From contig NC_135507.1 of assembly GCF_052857255.1 (NCBI RefSeq), positions 75,573,850 through 75,637,849 on the forward strand: a DNA stretch of 64,000 bases, given 5' to 3'. The DNA comes from Amblyomma americanum (taxonomy: Eukaryota; Arthropoda; Arachnida; Ixodida; Ixodidae). Shown in pieces: positions 44,401 to 56,400 of the stretch; within the stretch, counting starts at the first letter, position 1, and every line of letters begins with the position of its first letter. Below the pieces are notes generated by a model, which searched no databases, had not been told where the DNA came from, and saw only the letters and a program-made list of their open reading frames with translations. Both the position numbers and the translations under genes were made by a program.

Positions 44401-47400
44401 TAAAATTTGGAAAAAAAAACTCGTATTATACTCGGGTTTTTATGGTACTACATTTTAGTACTAATGCAGAAATGTGCGCTGGATTCACATGTTCTGCAGA
44501 TTACCAATGTTTGTGACTTTGCAAGTACCGTTTCATTATTTTGCATCTTGCTATTCTATTTGAAAAATATCAGAGGCCTTGTAGCATGGAGGAAAAAAAA
44601 AAATGCATGAGGAAGCGACCAGCTATAGCCTCGAAACCTAGTCATAAAAAGTAAAAAGAAGAGACTCGGTCCTCTGTGATAATGCCACGTGATAGCGTGC
44701 AGTGATCTCTCTGTTGCGTGCGCGCATGCATGAACCAGTGAGGCAAACTCATTGTAGATCTTGTTGTAGGCGCTCATGCCATGGGCCGTGCTGACGCAAG
44801 CACTAAAGCAGTCCAACACCAAAACATTAGCGGCTGACTCGGAGAGGGAAAAACGGGAGGGAGTGGTTTCATGAGCACTTGGCATCGCGTTCCCTCGTGA
44901 GATTTTTTTTTTTTCTCCTGCCTTCTAGCCGTTTTTTTTACACATACTGACGGTCAAAGGTTTTGGTGCTTTCAGTGGAAGCTGTGCTTTTAGATGAATT
45001 ATTTAGAGTCCTTATGAGTGTCGTGGTGCATCAACTGACCAGATGCCAGCATTCATTGTGTGCATTGCCCTCTCCTTTTTATTGTATTTTTCCGTTCTCA
45101 TTCGGAGAAGGTTGTAGTCATGGATAGCAATGATTAACCCTTTATACTGCCCATCGTCGTGAATTTGCGTTATGTTGTGATTTTGCTGTATACTCATTTG
45201 TGCATGAATCTTGGATACTAAGTTTGACGTCCACATATTCTCAGCAGCTAGCACTTTCTGCTCGGAATGTTTGGTTAGGTTCATCGTGAGCAAGCTTGTG
45301 AAGTAAAAAAGGGCCGTGAATGTACGGCTTCCAGCAGGCGTTCAGCAATTCCTCGTTTCTCAGCTTCTGACATATGCTATGGGGAAAATAAGAAGACATT
45401 TGTTGCATAGAATATTGTTTACTGTTTTTGGCCCTTCAAGTTGCTTTGAGACCTTTGATTCTATCTTTCACACAACTTGAAATATGTGCGCAAAATGGAC
45501 CAAATGCTAATTGTTACTGACTGGCGACATGCATATTTCTGAAATTTCAGTGAAGCTCACGAAATTTTGAAACATTGGCTTTTTAATGGAGGCACATCAG
45601 CTAGAATAATGGTGAGGTAATGATTGCTTTTTTAGACTCCCTCATAATTTGGGCATTGAAGTGTTACCGGATCCCAGGGCGTTAAAATTAATTCACAGCC
45701 GTCCACTTTGGCACCTCTCATGGCTTGCGTGCAGCTGTCGGACATTAGTCTTAAGGTATCGTACTAGTACTGCCAGTTTTAGTGCAAAAGCACGAATCCA
45801 GAGTTTCAGATCCTAGCAAAATCGTCTAGCTTTTGGATGTCCAAGAAGCTTAGAAAACACTGGTGGCTTGGGAAGAGCAATCTGTATCGTACAAATTCCA
45901 CCAGGGATCTGTAGCGTGAACCTCAACTGGAGGACATTTACCATGGAAAGAGGAAGGTATGGAGAGAGTGTTGGAATGTGCAACGCTGAGGGCGGTGCTG
46001 GGAGCACTCTCAAGGTTCGGTTACAAGCAACAGAAGGGCAAAATGCGCCAAGCTTCTGCACTGTATACGAATGTTGTAAACATTCTCTCTCATTTTTTGA
46101 AGTGGCGTTAGTAGTTAGGAATCATTTAAACTTCAGGCACTGTGCTTGTTTGCTGTGTCAGTTCTATTTCTGCACTTTTTGCAAAGCCATTTCAGCGCCC
46201 AGCATTTTTTTTCTATTCAAACGTGTTGAAACCAGAGATGCCGGCTTACTTTCGACTCAGGTTCATGTGAGCCATTGTGGTGTGCTTTTTATTTTTCCCT
46301 TCTTTCAGTTGCTTTGTCTGACTGGGTGCTACAGATGTAATGCTGCGCACCCTGTGCGATTTCCTCGACCTCCTGCTTGTGTGTGTGCAGGCCTTGTACG
46401 TGCTGATGGGACTCTCCTTGGCTCGTGACGAAGTATGCTGGCTTGTGCGGCACAACGAACTGGGGCCACCGTCCCGTGCTCCCGGGCGGTCACGGAGCCT
46501 GCAGGGCGAGGACCTGCTTGACCGACAACTTCCCGAGCTCCTCTTCCATATGGAGGAGCTCCGAGGGCTCCTCCGCAAGTACAGCCAGGTGCGAACAAAG
46601 ACCTTGGTTCTTTGTCAAATCTTCACAGCCATGTAACTAGTTTCACTTCCTTTCTATGAGCTTTGGACTGGCTCATCTCAGGGACGTAGCTGAAAGAGAG
46701 CACAGTGCTAGAGAAGGGTCAAGTAAATACCTGTGATGAAAACAGTGTCAGCAAAAAGGAAGCAACATCGCACATCTAACACTTCGTAGCAGTTGTTGCT
46801 TGATACAGCATAGTATAAAGTTTATCGTTTTTTGTTGTTGTTTTTTTACATTTCTGCACAATTTTTTACCTTTTCTGACGTGGCCAGTGGGTGTTGTGCA
46901 TTTAAAGAACACGTGTTAGTGTGCCCGTTTTATAGCGAAGCTGTTATTGGTTCAGTTCTGGCTTGAGTGTTGCCGTAACACATAATCTGACCAGCGTAGC
47001 TCACATGACCATGACATCACTGGCGAGGAGGAGTGGCCAAATGTGCTATATACTTAGATATTGAGGCAGTTTCTCCGTTTAATCACAAGAGCACAAATAG
47101 CTATGCCGGTCAGATGTATTAATGGCAAAGCACAGTCATGCAGACATTTTTTGCTTTTCTGTCTTTCCTAATCTTTAGTTTGTTCCTGTACTACAGAATT
47201 TTTTGTGTATCATCTTCACATGGTGATTGTGTAGTATGCCATAGTGTTCCGGCTGCAGAAGATTATGACAAGCCCCAAGCACGCCTGCCAAGCGCGAGCA
47301 GATTTAATTCTACGGCTGCACAATTGAAAGCCAGTGTTGCACTGTCCCACTCCCGCCTGGCTGAGCGGGTCCTGTCAAATATATTTGTGAAGACTGTGGG

Positions 47401-50400
47401 GTTGAATTGGAGAGATAAGTACGTTCTCCCCACTCAATCGCGGCTGACACGGTTCAAAGCCGCCCGGACCCCACCCCGTGATCGCGTACGCTACCGAGCG
47501 CTCGCCGACCACGGCGGGCCTTGCTCTGGGGGAACAAAGGAACGACACATTGGCTGACACAAACAGGCATTTATTGCTACAGAAACAATAACGCCAGCTA
47601 GCAACAAGGTACGCTAATGAATCAAGGTCGTCCGACTCACCAGCAATGTTCCGAGCGAATGTTCGCCCGCGCTAGGGCAAGGGATATATACTCCGAAGGC
47701 CGGACGGGACGAGTACGGGAGCCTGTCTCCCCGTCGCTTCCTCGCCCCGCCGGCGAAGAGCGGAGCCGCAAGCGACACGTCCGCCCGCGCCGACGATCCC
47801 AGCCGAAGCCCCCTCTCCCGCGCGCAGGCTTTGGCAGTCTCGCGCGCAGCGATGCTGGCGCCCTTTCTTGCCAGTTAATGTAACTGACAAGGGAATGCGC
47901 TCAGCCTCGAGGTGAGACTGCCGCTGCACGGTGCCTCGCGGGCAAGCAAACTCAGGGGGCTGCAGGGCAGGTCCTCATAAGACCTTACAACAGCTTTGTC
48001 TGGGGTTCTTCTCCACAATTGCAATGACTCACTCTAGTTACTTGGCTTTAATGAGCTTAGGTCACTAAGTGCGAAAATGCCTGCTGTATTCTTTTCCTTC
48101 TCTAACAGCAGTAGCACAGCACGCTGCTTCGACAGTGTGATCAGAATCATAATCAATCAGCAGACTGCCCTAGCCCTCTTCATGGCTTCGTAGCAAGTGG
48201 CATCACAGCCTTTGCTATCTCCTTGCTCCCTCCACTATCTGTAGCGCGAGGTGTTGTATCAGAATTCGGGCTTCATGGTTGACGCTGCTGGTGCTTGTAC
48301 TTGTTGGATGGTCTAGCAAAGCAACAACACATTTTAAGCAAAAGCGTAAAGGCCCCGTGTCGCAGAAAAGCTGGTGTCAATATCATCGTCGGCTTGACAG
48401 AAAAATTAGGAGTAGTCAATTACAAGAGGCTTCCATAGATGGCATTAGACACACCAGCGGTGCATCGCAAACCCCTGACCCTCGAGCCCTCGTGTTGTGA
48501 GTCAGACAGTTTACTGCTACGCCACACACGCACATTCGTGCGGCTTGGTTAAACTGGGGCTTTATGTGTACCTATGTTATGTGGTTGTGGTCTTTCACAT
48601 AATGATTGTGATTGTGAAAGAGGAGACAGAGTCCTTGTCTGCGTGGGCAAGAGGAACTGCTGTTGCATCACACCCTTAAAGGTGCAGCTTGAATTTCCCC
48701 CATTTTTAAGATTGGTAATTTTTTCTAGGCTTAATGGCACCAACGTGGTAAAACTGAAGAACACCTGAATCATCTGGTGAGCAATGAGAGCGTTTTCTGA
48801 TGCAGGTCAGGAAGTAGCCACGTAGGCACTTTTGCCATCTATACTAAATACCCTATGAAGTGATGTGATTCAGTTAAACCTAGTTTTTAAGTATACTTTA
48901 GTTATCGATGCTGTCGTGTGGATGAAGTTGTGTTGCTGCTGTCGCTGGCAATTTTCTGCTTTGGCAATTTTCTGCTTCTGTTGGCAGGGAAAAGTCATGC
49001 GGTAAGTGACCGTACCTGCATGTACATAACGCAAGACAGGCAGTATCTGACTTCAGTAAGAGGAGAAAAAAAAAATTATGGATTTTCTATGAGCTCAAAA
49101 TCTTCAGCTTAGCCATAGCTGAGGCCAATCCATGAACACAATGTGTTTCATGTTGTAAGCAGTAAGCATTATATAATTCTTGATGGCCAGATGTCGTAGA
49201 GAAGTGGCTTTTCCTCGCAGCTCACGAGCCTCGCGGTTCAGCTCGCTGTAGGTGCATCGAAGAAGAATGAAAACAAAAAAATTGAATTTGCATAATTTTT
49301 GTAGCTTGCTTTTGAATAATATAATGCGAAGTGTGTTCTGAAGTAGATGGTTTGAGGGCAAAGTTTCGCATTATATCCGGCCAGTCGACGATGGCTGTGT
49401 CAAGTCTCATTCCGTCCGGTGTCCGCGCAGGTGGTGCAGCTGTACTATGTGCAGTACCTGAACGGCTTCGATGCTCCGGCGCTGGAAGCGGCACTGCAGG
49501 GCATCCCGGGGATCCCCGAGGAAGACGCGGCACTGCTATCGGCGGCCTGTTCAACAGCAAGGGCCCTAACGCCACCAACAGCGGACAGCCCCGTGCCACC
49601 GGACCTGCGGGGACTGCGGCTGGACTGGTGCCGCCTGCAAGTGCACGCCTGCGCCCAGCGCCATGCGTGGAACCTGCGCGAGCGGCCCCACCTGGCCGCG
49701 CTAATGAACACCCTCGTGTTTCACACCAAGATGGTGGACTACCTTGACCGGCTCCTGGTCGAGACCTCGGACCTGTCCATCTTCTGGTGAGGGAAATACT
49801 AAGCATATGTCATGGACTGAGGTGCTTTTTCCATTTTGTTGATTTCGTCGTGAGCCCTGCGGTCATCATTGAAACGTTTTTCCCCTCACCGTGCAAGCTT
49901 CCATCATTTAGTCCATTAAGCTGCTTCTCTACTTCTCTAGTCTGCTGCACAGCTACAAATAATTTTCTACACCTTCCATAGACACATTGAAGATAGCTTT
50001 TAAGCTGTATAACAAAATTTTCATAAGACTAGTCCCCCGCAATGGCCAAAATGTTGTCTAAAACACATACTAAGGTTGGTTTTGTTTTAGTGCTGCAGTC
50101 ATTTTAAATGTTTGGTACCAGTTTTCTCATCAATGACATTCTTTTACAGTAGCTATATGAATTGCACCTTTTCTAATGGGCCGCCACGGTGGCTGAGTGG
50201 TTATGGCACTCGGCTGCTGGCCCGAAAGACGCGGGTTCGATCCCGGCCGCGGTGGTCGAATTTCATTGGAGGCGAAGTTCTAGAGGCCCGTGTAGTACTG
50301 TGTGATGTCAGTGCACGTTAAAGAACCCAAGGTGCTCGAAATTTCCGGAGCCCTCCACTACGGCGTCCCTCATAGCCTTAGTTGCTTTGGGACGTTAAAC

Positions 50401-53400
50401 CTCCATAAACCAAGCCAAACCTTTTCTAATGATGTTAGTGACAAATTAGCATCGATTTGCCGACTTAATAAGAAGTTTGCATATGAGTCTGGCCTTTGTT
50501 TCTGTAGCACTCTGCTGTTATCCTAATATTTTTATATGATTGCCATTTAGTGTATTGGGATGCAACCTGCCCTTTAATGCGTTCAGTTAACCAGTCAGTG
50601 TTTTTATGTTAATTGTCCTGTGTGGCATTTACTTGTACTAATTAGTGTATGAATCTGTTCCACATCTTGATAATGAGTTCCCACTTCTATTTTGGAATCA
50701 TAATTATTAGCATATGAGAGGAAACTTTGTCTTGACTGCTAGTTGGCCACTTCTGCACAGGCAAGCCACCCATAGGCAGTAAAAAAAAAGTTGTAAATGT
50801 AGAGTTTAATGTCCTGAAGTGACAGATGGGCTGTGAGAGACCACCTGGTGTACCTTAAAGGGTAACTGCAGAGTCATCATAAATATTTGTATCATCCCAA
50901 ATTTGTATCATTCAAAATAAACAAAATTGTTCGTGACATCCGAATGTCTGCCAATTGCATGCAATACACTCTGGCCAGGGCATTTTACAAATTTATATTA
51001 TACCGAAATTTGTATCAAATGGAATCCTATCATCGAGATTCTACTTTAACATTTTTAAAATAAACGATAATGATAAAACAGCCGAACACATGAAACCAAA
51101 AACTGAAGCTGACCAAATCGCAATCGAAACTGGGCTTCGGCCAACATATGACACCATAAGAAACCAACAAATGACAACTCAGATACTATAATCAAACCAC
51201 TTATGTGCACGTCAAACGGCTAACTTGGCAACTGCAAATGATAACATCTATCATTATTTGTCTGAAATGACCAAAAACAATCTACCTCGAAATATTTTTT
51301 CCTCAACAAACCCAGAGCGAATATCAATGGGCATGCGGCTTGATACGTCACACACACAAGGGCGCCCTTAGAAAACGCTCCGATTGAGGTCACGAAGTGG
51401 GAAATTTCAAAATGCTTTTGCACTAATATGAAATGTTGCGCAGCTGCTAAATTTGACACCAAGCACCAAAAGACTGAGGAGAAGCTCTGGTAAAAGTTTG
51501 ATTAAAATGCATGCAAAACCAGAAAGCCCCAGAGTTGTCCTTTAAAGGGACACTGAGGAAAATTTAAAGTTGGCCTGTATTGATAGCACCAATCATGGAA
51601 AGAAAAATGATAGGTGTAATGTTAAGAGACCGGAAGCGGGCAGAGCGGGTGACGGAACAAACGCGGGTTAATGACATCCTAGTCGAAATCAAGAGGAAGA
51701 AATGGGCTTGGGCAGGGCATGTAATGCGAAGGCAAGATAACCGCTGCACCTTAAGGGTAACAAAGTGGATTCCAAGGGAAGGCAAGCATAGCAGAGGGCG
51801 GCAGAAGGTTAGGTGGGCGGATGAGATTACGAAGTTTGCAGGCAAAGGGTAGATGCAGCTGGCAAAGGACAGGGTTAATTGGAGAGGCATGTGAGAGGCC
51901 TTTGCCCTGCAGTGGGTGCAGTAAGGCTGCTGCTGCTGATGATGATGTATTGATAGACTATGACATTCTAATGGATAAAAATTCACTACTGCCAATCATG
52001 GAGCTTTTTATAACCAGAAAGGTTGATACCGAATTTTAGATGGAATCCCAAAGACTATGCTACACCACCATTCACTTCAAAACGGCGTCAACCGGTTCTT
52101 CCTAGTGTAGAGGCCACAAGTTCGAATCGAGTGATGTGACAATTTTTAAATTAAGTTTTCTCAGACTTAAGTGTGCCTTTTGCTGCTGGACAAATGTTAA
52201 CGTGCCCAGGAAAAGCCAGAAGGTCATATTTTCAGTGAACAAAAAAATTACGGGGACGCTCAAGTCACCTTAAGAGTGAAATGTGACAGGATTAGAACTG
52301 CTACTGTAGAAGTACTACTTGGAAGCGAGTCTGTGCTCCCTCGTGTCTGTAGAGACTTGCACAGTAGTTTCTTGATGATATGATCTCCGTTGATATGATT
52401 TTGGGATGACACGAATTCGTAAAATGCCCTGGCTATAGTGCATTGTGCACGATGGGCAGAGATTCGGATGTTGCGAACAATCCCCATTCCACTGTGGACG
52501 ATACAAACACACAAGCCGGAACTGCACCCTCAAGCACCCTACCCTTGCATTGCCGGTGCCGGGATCTTCAGACGCCCCATGCACACCATGCTGCAGTGAG
52601 CGGCACTGCATGACCAGTACAGCAAGGGGTCTCCCCAGGAATTAAAATTGAGTGTGGTGTCTAAATTTCTAGCAGGGCGAGGAGTGTTGAATGTAGAGGA
52701 GAAGTGAACTGGCAGTGATTTTTGTTTGTCATCAGTGTAAAAAAATTGTTACAAATTAGGGGGGTGCCTTCAGAAAAATAGGCTGTGTGTAGGACAATCA
52801 CTGAGCACAGCGCCAACGCCGCGAGCCAGTGGTGATGCACGGCTGTAAGTAAACGTTATCAGCTGAAAGCAGATTTTCATGAATTCTGCGCACGAATTTT
52901 GTTCGTTTTCAGTGACACAAATTTTGGACGATATCAATATTTTTCATGAGCCCGTGAGAGTTGTATGATTGAAATTCTATGGTAGTAGGTATTGGATCCA
53001 TGGCAACTGGAACTGCCAAACACACATCCATACCCTAAAGCGGCCTCAAGTTCCAACCTGCTTGTCTCGCTCTTTCCGGTTTGGAACTGCCCGACACACA
53101 TCCAAACTCTAAAACGGCCTCAAGTTCCAACCTGCTTGTCTCGCTCTTTCCTGGTTGCGCGCTGCCTCGTTGTTTTTCAGTTTTGACTTGTTTTTTACAC
53201 AGCTAAGAGCCTCTTTTAATCTGCTTGCCCCCCCCCCCCCCCCCCCCTTATTTTCAGTTATGAATTTTTGCACTGTGGTCACGTGATCTTTTGATATCAT
53301 CACCTTCTCGGCGAGGTACCATGCTGCTGTGACATCATCACCCACTCACCGGAGTCATACGTCCTTGTGATATCATTGCCCTCTCAACCAGTCAGCTACT

Positions 53401-56400
53401 TTTGTGACTAACGCAGGATGTGAAATCGCATTATGTGAAGTCTGATCCTATCGCATTGAAATTCAATGGAGTTGCCCTCATTGTCTCTTTAAAATGCACT
53501 GACATCACACAGCATGCGGGCGACTGCTGCGTCTCATCTCCATCAAAATATGTCCGCTACAGCCAGGGTAGAGCCACGACCTTGGGATCAGCAGCCAAAC
53601 GCCACAGCCACTATAAAACAGTGGAAAGTGATAGGTAGTAATATGCGCTCCAAATCTTGGGCACACTCGCTAGTAGTACAGACTGACATCCAATGGAAGT
53701 GGAGCGTAAAGTACGGAAGCTTTTTTTTTTCATGTTTTTTGTGAGCACAGTTCTCAACATGTCCCTTTCTCAACATGTCCCTTTATAGGAATACTTGCCC
53801 CCATTGTGGATACATGGCCATCTGTGTAGCGAACCTCTTTTCTTTGTGCACGCAGTTTCTTCAGCCGAGCATTTGAGGACCAATTCCACCTGTGTTTGGA
53901 GTTCCCGGCCCAGACACGTTACATCATTGCCTTTCCACTCATTTGTGGGCACTTCATGAACTGCACCCACGAACTGTGCCCCGAGGAGGTGAGATCCCCG
54001 AAACTGACCCTCTTTGGCTTTCTGTGGCTTTGGCTGCCTCATAAGCAAACCAAAACATTGGCAGCAGCAAGTGAATTGCTCTTTTTTTCTTCTATCTTTC
54101 TTTTAAGCCTTGCATTTAATTCTGAGCTATTCTTAGTTTTGAAATATACTCCTGTTTCTTACATAGTGGGCAACGCTGCCAAAGCTAGCACGCCTATTTG
54201 CGCAAACTAAGTCCATGCCCAAAAAGTAGTTCTCCAGACAACCACAGTGATTACAGACATATTTCGTGTGGTTAATCTCAAGTACCGTGAATGACAACTT
54301 CATTTTACTTCTTGCCACATTTTTGTCCTGTTCCCGTGTGTCATCGAGACTTCGAGAAGTAAAAATGGCATGTGGCGGTATGATACGTGGCTCGTAGGGC
54401 GAATCACTTTTGCTCCATCCGCGCCTAAAAAGTAGTCTGCACTCGGTGAAAATTATAACCAGGGGTCTGGAACACTGAGCGCCTCGCAACTTTGCCCGTG
54501 ATTTTCAGTGCTACTTTTTTTTTATACCACTCTTTGTATTCATTCAAATCTGACCGAGGCGTCAAGAAGAACAGATGATCCGTGGCGGAGTAATATGGTT
54601 TCATGGACACACTACAGCCTCCGCAGCATTGCCTACTGTGTATGGAACGGAGTATAGTTAGGAATGGATGTGTAGCCTGGGAACAGAAAAGGCGGTGAAG
54701 GTGTGAAGTTGAAGTGACCCTTATCATCCATGCATTATGTTTTGGGTAAGTATAGTCAGTTCTGCCAGAAAAGCAAATTGCAGTGATTGGGAGGGATGCA
54801 TTTATAGCATAAGCATTGTAGCATTAAAAAGCTTTGTAGTCACCATCTTTTTCACTACCTTTCGTTCAGCATGGTGAAGTTTTGTTTACTATCACAGCCG
54901 GGTTTATAATGTTTAATGCATATGCAGTCAGCTTACCCTAGATTAAGAGCTGGAGTCTACCTTTCTTTTGTCATGTGAACACGTGGGGAATTTTATTCCT
55001 AAACCAAGGTTCATAAGTGGTTCGCATAAGTCGTCAAACTCCCATTTCTTACTTTGTCCAACGCTGTTGCGTGCAGCGCCACCACATTGGGGACCGAAGC
55101 TTGACGTTAGTGAACGCATTTCTGGACGAGATGTCGAAAGAGGCCAAGAACATCATCACGACCATCTGCGACGAGCAATGCACCATGAGCGACCGCCTGC
55201 TGCCCAAGCACTCGGCGCCCCACATGGCTCTGTTGGCCATGCACCAGCGCAAGCAGCGCACCGACAAGAAGCACCGCCAGGGCGGCTCGGGGGGCTCCCA
55301 GCCCAACGCGCCCCGCGACAAGCCCGGTGCCGAGAGCTACCGCCGCACCCGCGAGGAGCTCAGCACGTGAGTGCGAAAACGCCGTCACCTCATCTCTCTC
55401 TCTTGGGTTTCTCCTCTCTTCGTAGTTGGAGCGTTTGCTCCTAAAAACATTGTTTTATTGCGAAGCAATACTACTTTAGGTCGCACTTTAGCCCGTTCCG
55501 TGGCGAGGCGGTGGTAGGCACCATTGACCTTTAGCGTGACCTCGCTGCGTGACGTCACACCACGTGACCTAGAGTGACGTCACTCCAGCTGTGTAAAAAC
55601 GGGGCCCCATCTCACGCCGTCGAGAGGCGAGGCGGTAGCCACCAACGGCGGCCTAACTCCCGCTCCTCTCACCAGGGGCGCTACGGTCGGTGTGACGTCA
55701 CACCAGCTGTGTGAAAACGGGGCCCCATCTCACGCCGTCGCGAGGCGAGGCGGTAGCCACCAACGGCGGCCTAACTCCCGCTCCTCTCACCAGGGGCGCT
55801 ACGGTCGGTGTGACGTCACACCAGCTGTGTAAAAACGGGGCCCCATCTCACGCCGTCGCGAGGCGAGGCAGTAGCCACCAACGGCGGCCTAACTCCCGCT
55901 CCTCTCACCAGGGGCGCTACGGTCAGAGTGACGTCACATCAGCTGTATAAAACAGCTCCGCTCCTCTCGCCAAGGCAGTCATACAGCCAGATGTCACGAT
56001 AGTGCCTACGAACAAGGCAGCTCGGCAGAATGCAAAGAGGAGGCCAATCGATACTGGAAGATTTTGTAATGGGCACGCTGGTGACACACTATTGCTTCGC
56101 AATCACCAGGCTTAACCAAGCTAAGCCACGGCCATTTTTTTTTTCTGTGCGCTGTCACAACACATGAGGGGCACAGAACTGTGCCATGAATGGTGATGTT
56201 TGTTTTTAATATACCGCATTTTCACCAATATAACGCGTTTTTTTTTAACACTGGTTTTTTAGCTCTGGTCACCTGTTTCTGAACATATCTCGCGTCATAT
56301 CCGGAACCAAGGTACGAATATAATGAGATTTTTTTTCTCTCGCTACTGAAGGTAGCTACAGCGAGCTTCATGACCGGACTCCCAAGCTGTTAGGAGAAGC

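Larger units (their letters stand above)
49787..53855 (+). other. NCKAP1 intron 10
   Basis: A 4.1-kb intron with a SINE (50179-50418), an RTE-like LINE 3' end (51583-51950), a 74-bp tandem duplication (53005-53151), a poly-C run (53229-53248) and a SINE relic (53486-53620). Confidence 0.7.

Noticed and set aside
49222..49806. Long minus-strand ORF (194 codons) over NCKAP1 exon 10
   Set aside because: It is the antisense shadow of a GC-rich exon; the plus-strand frame matches NCKAP1 with correct splice sites. The same applies to minus ORFs at 46246-46598, 42829-43278 and 55049-55388.
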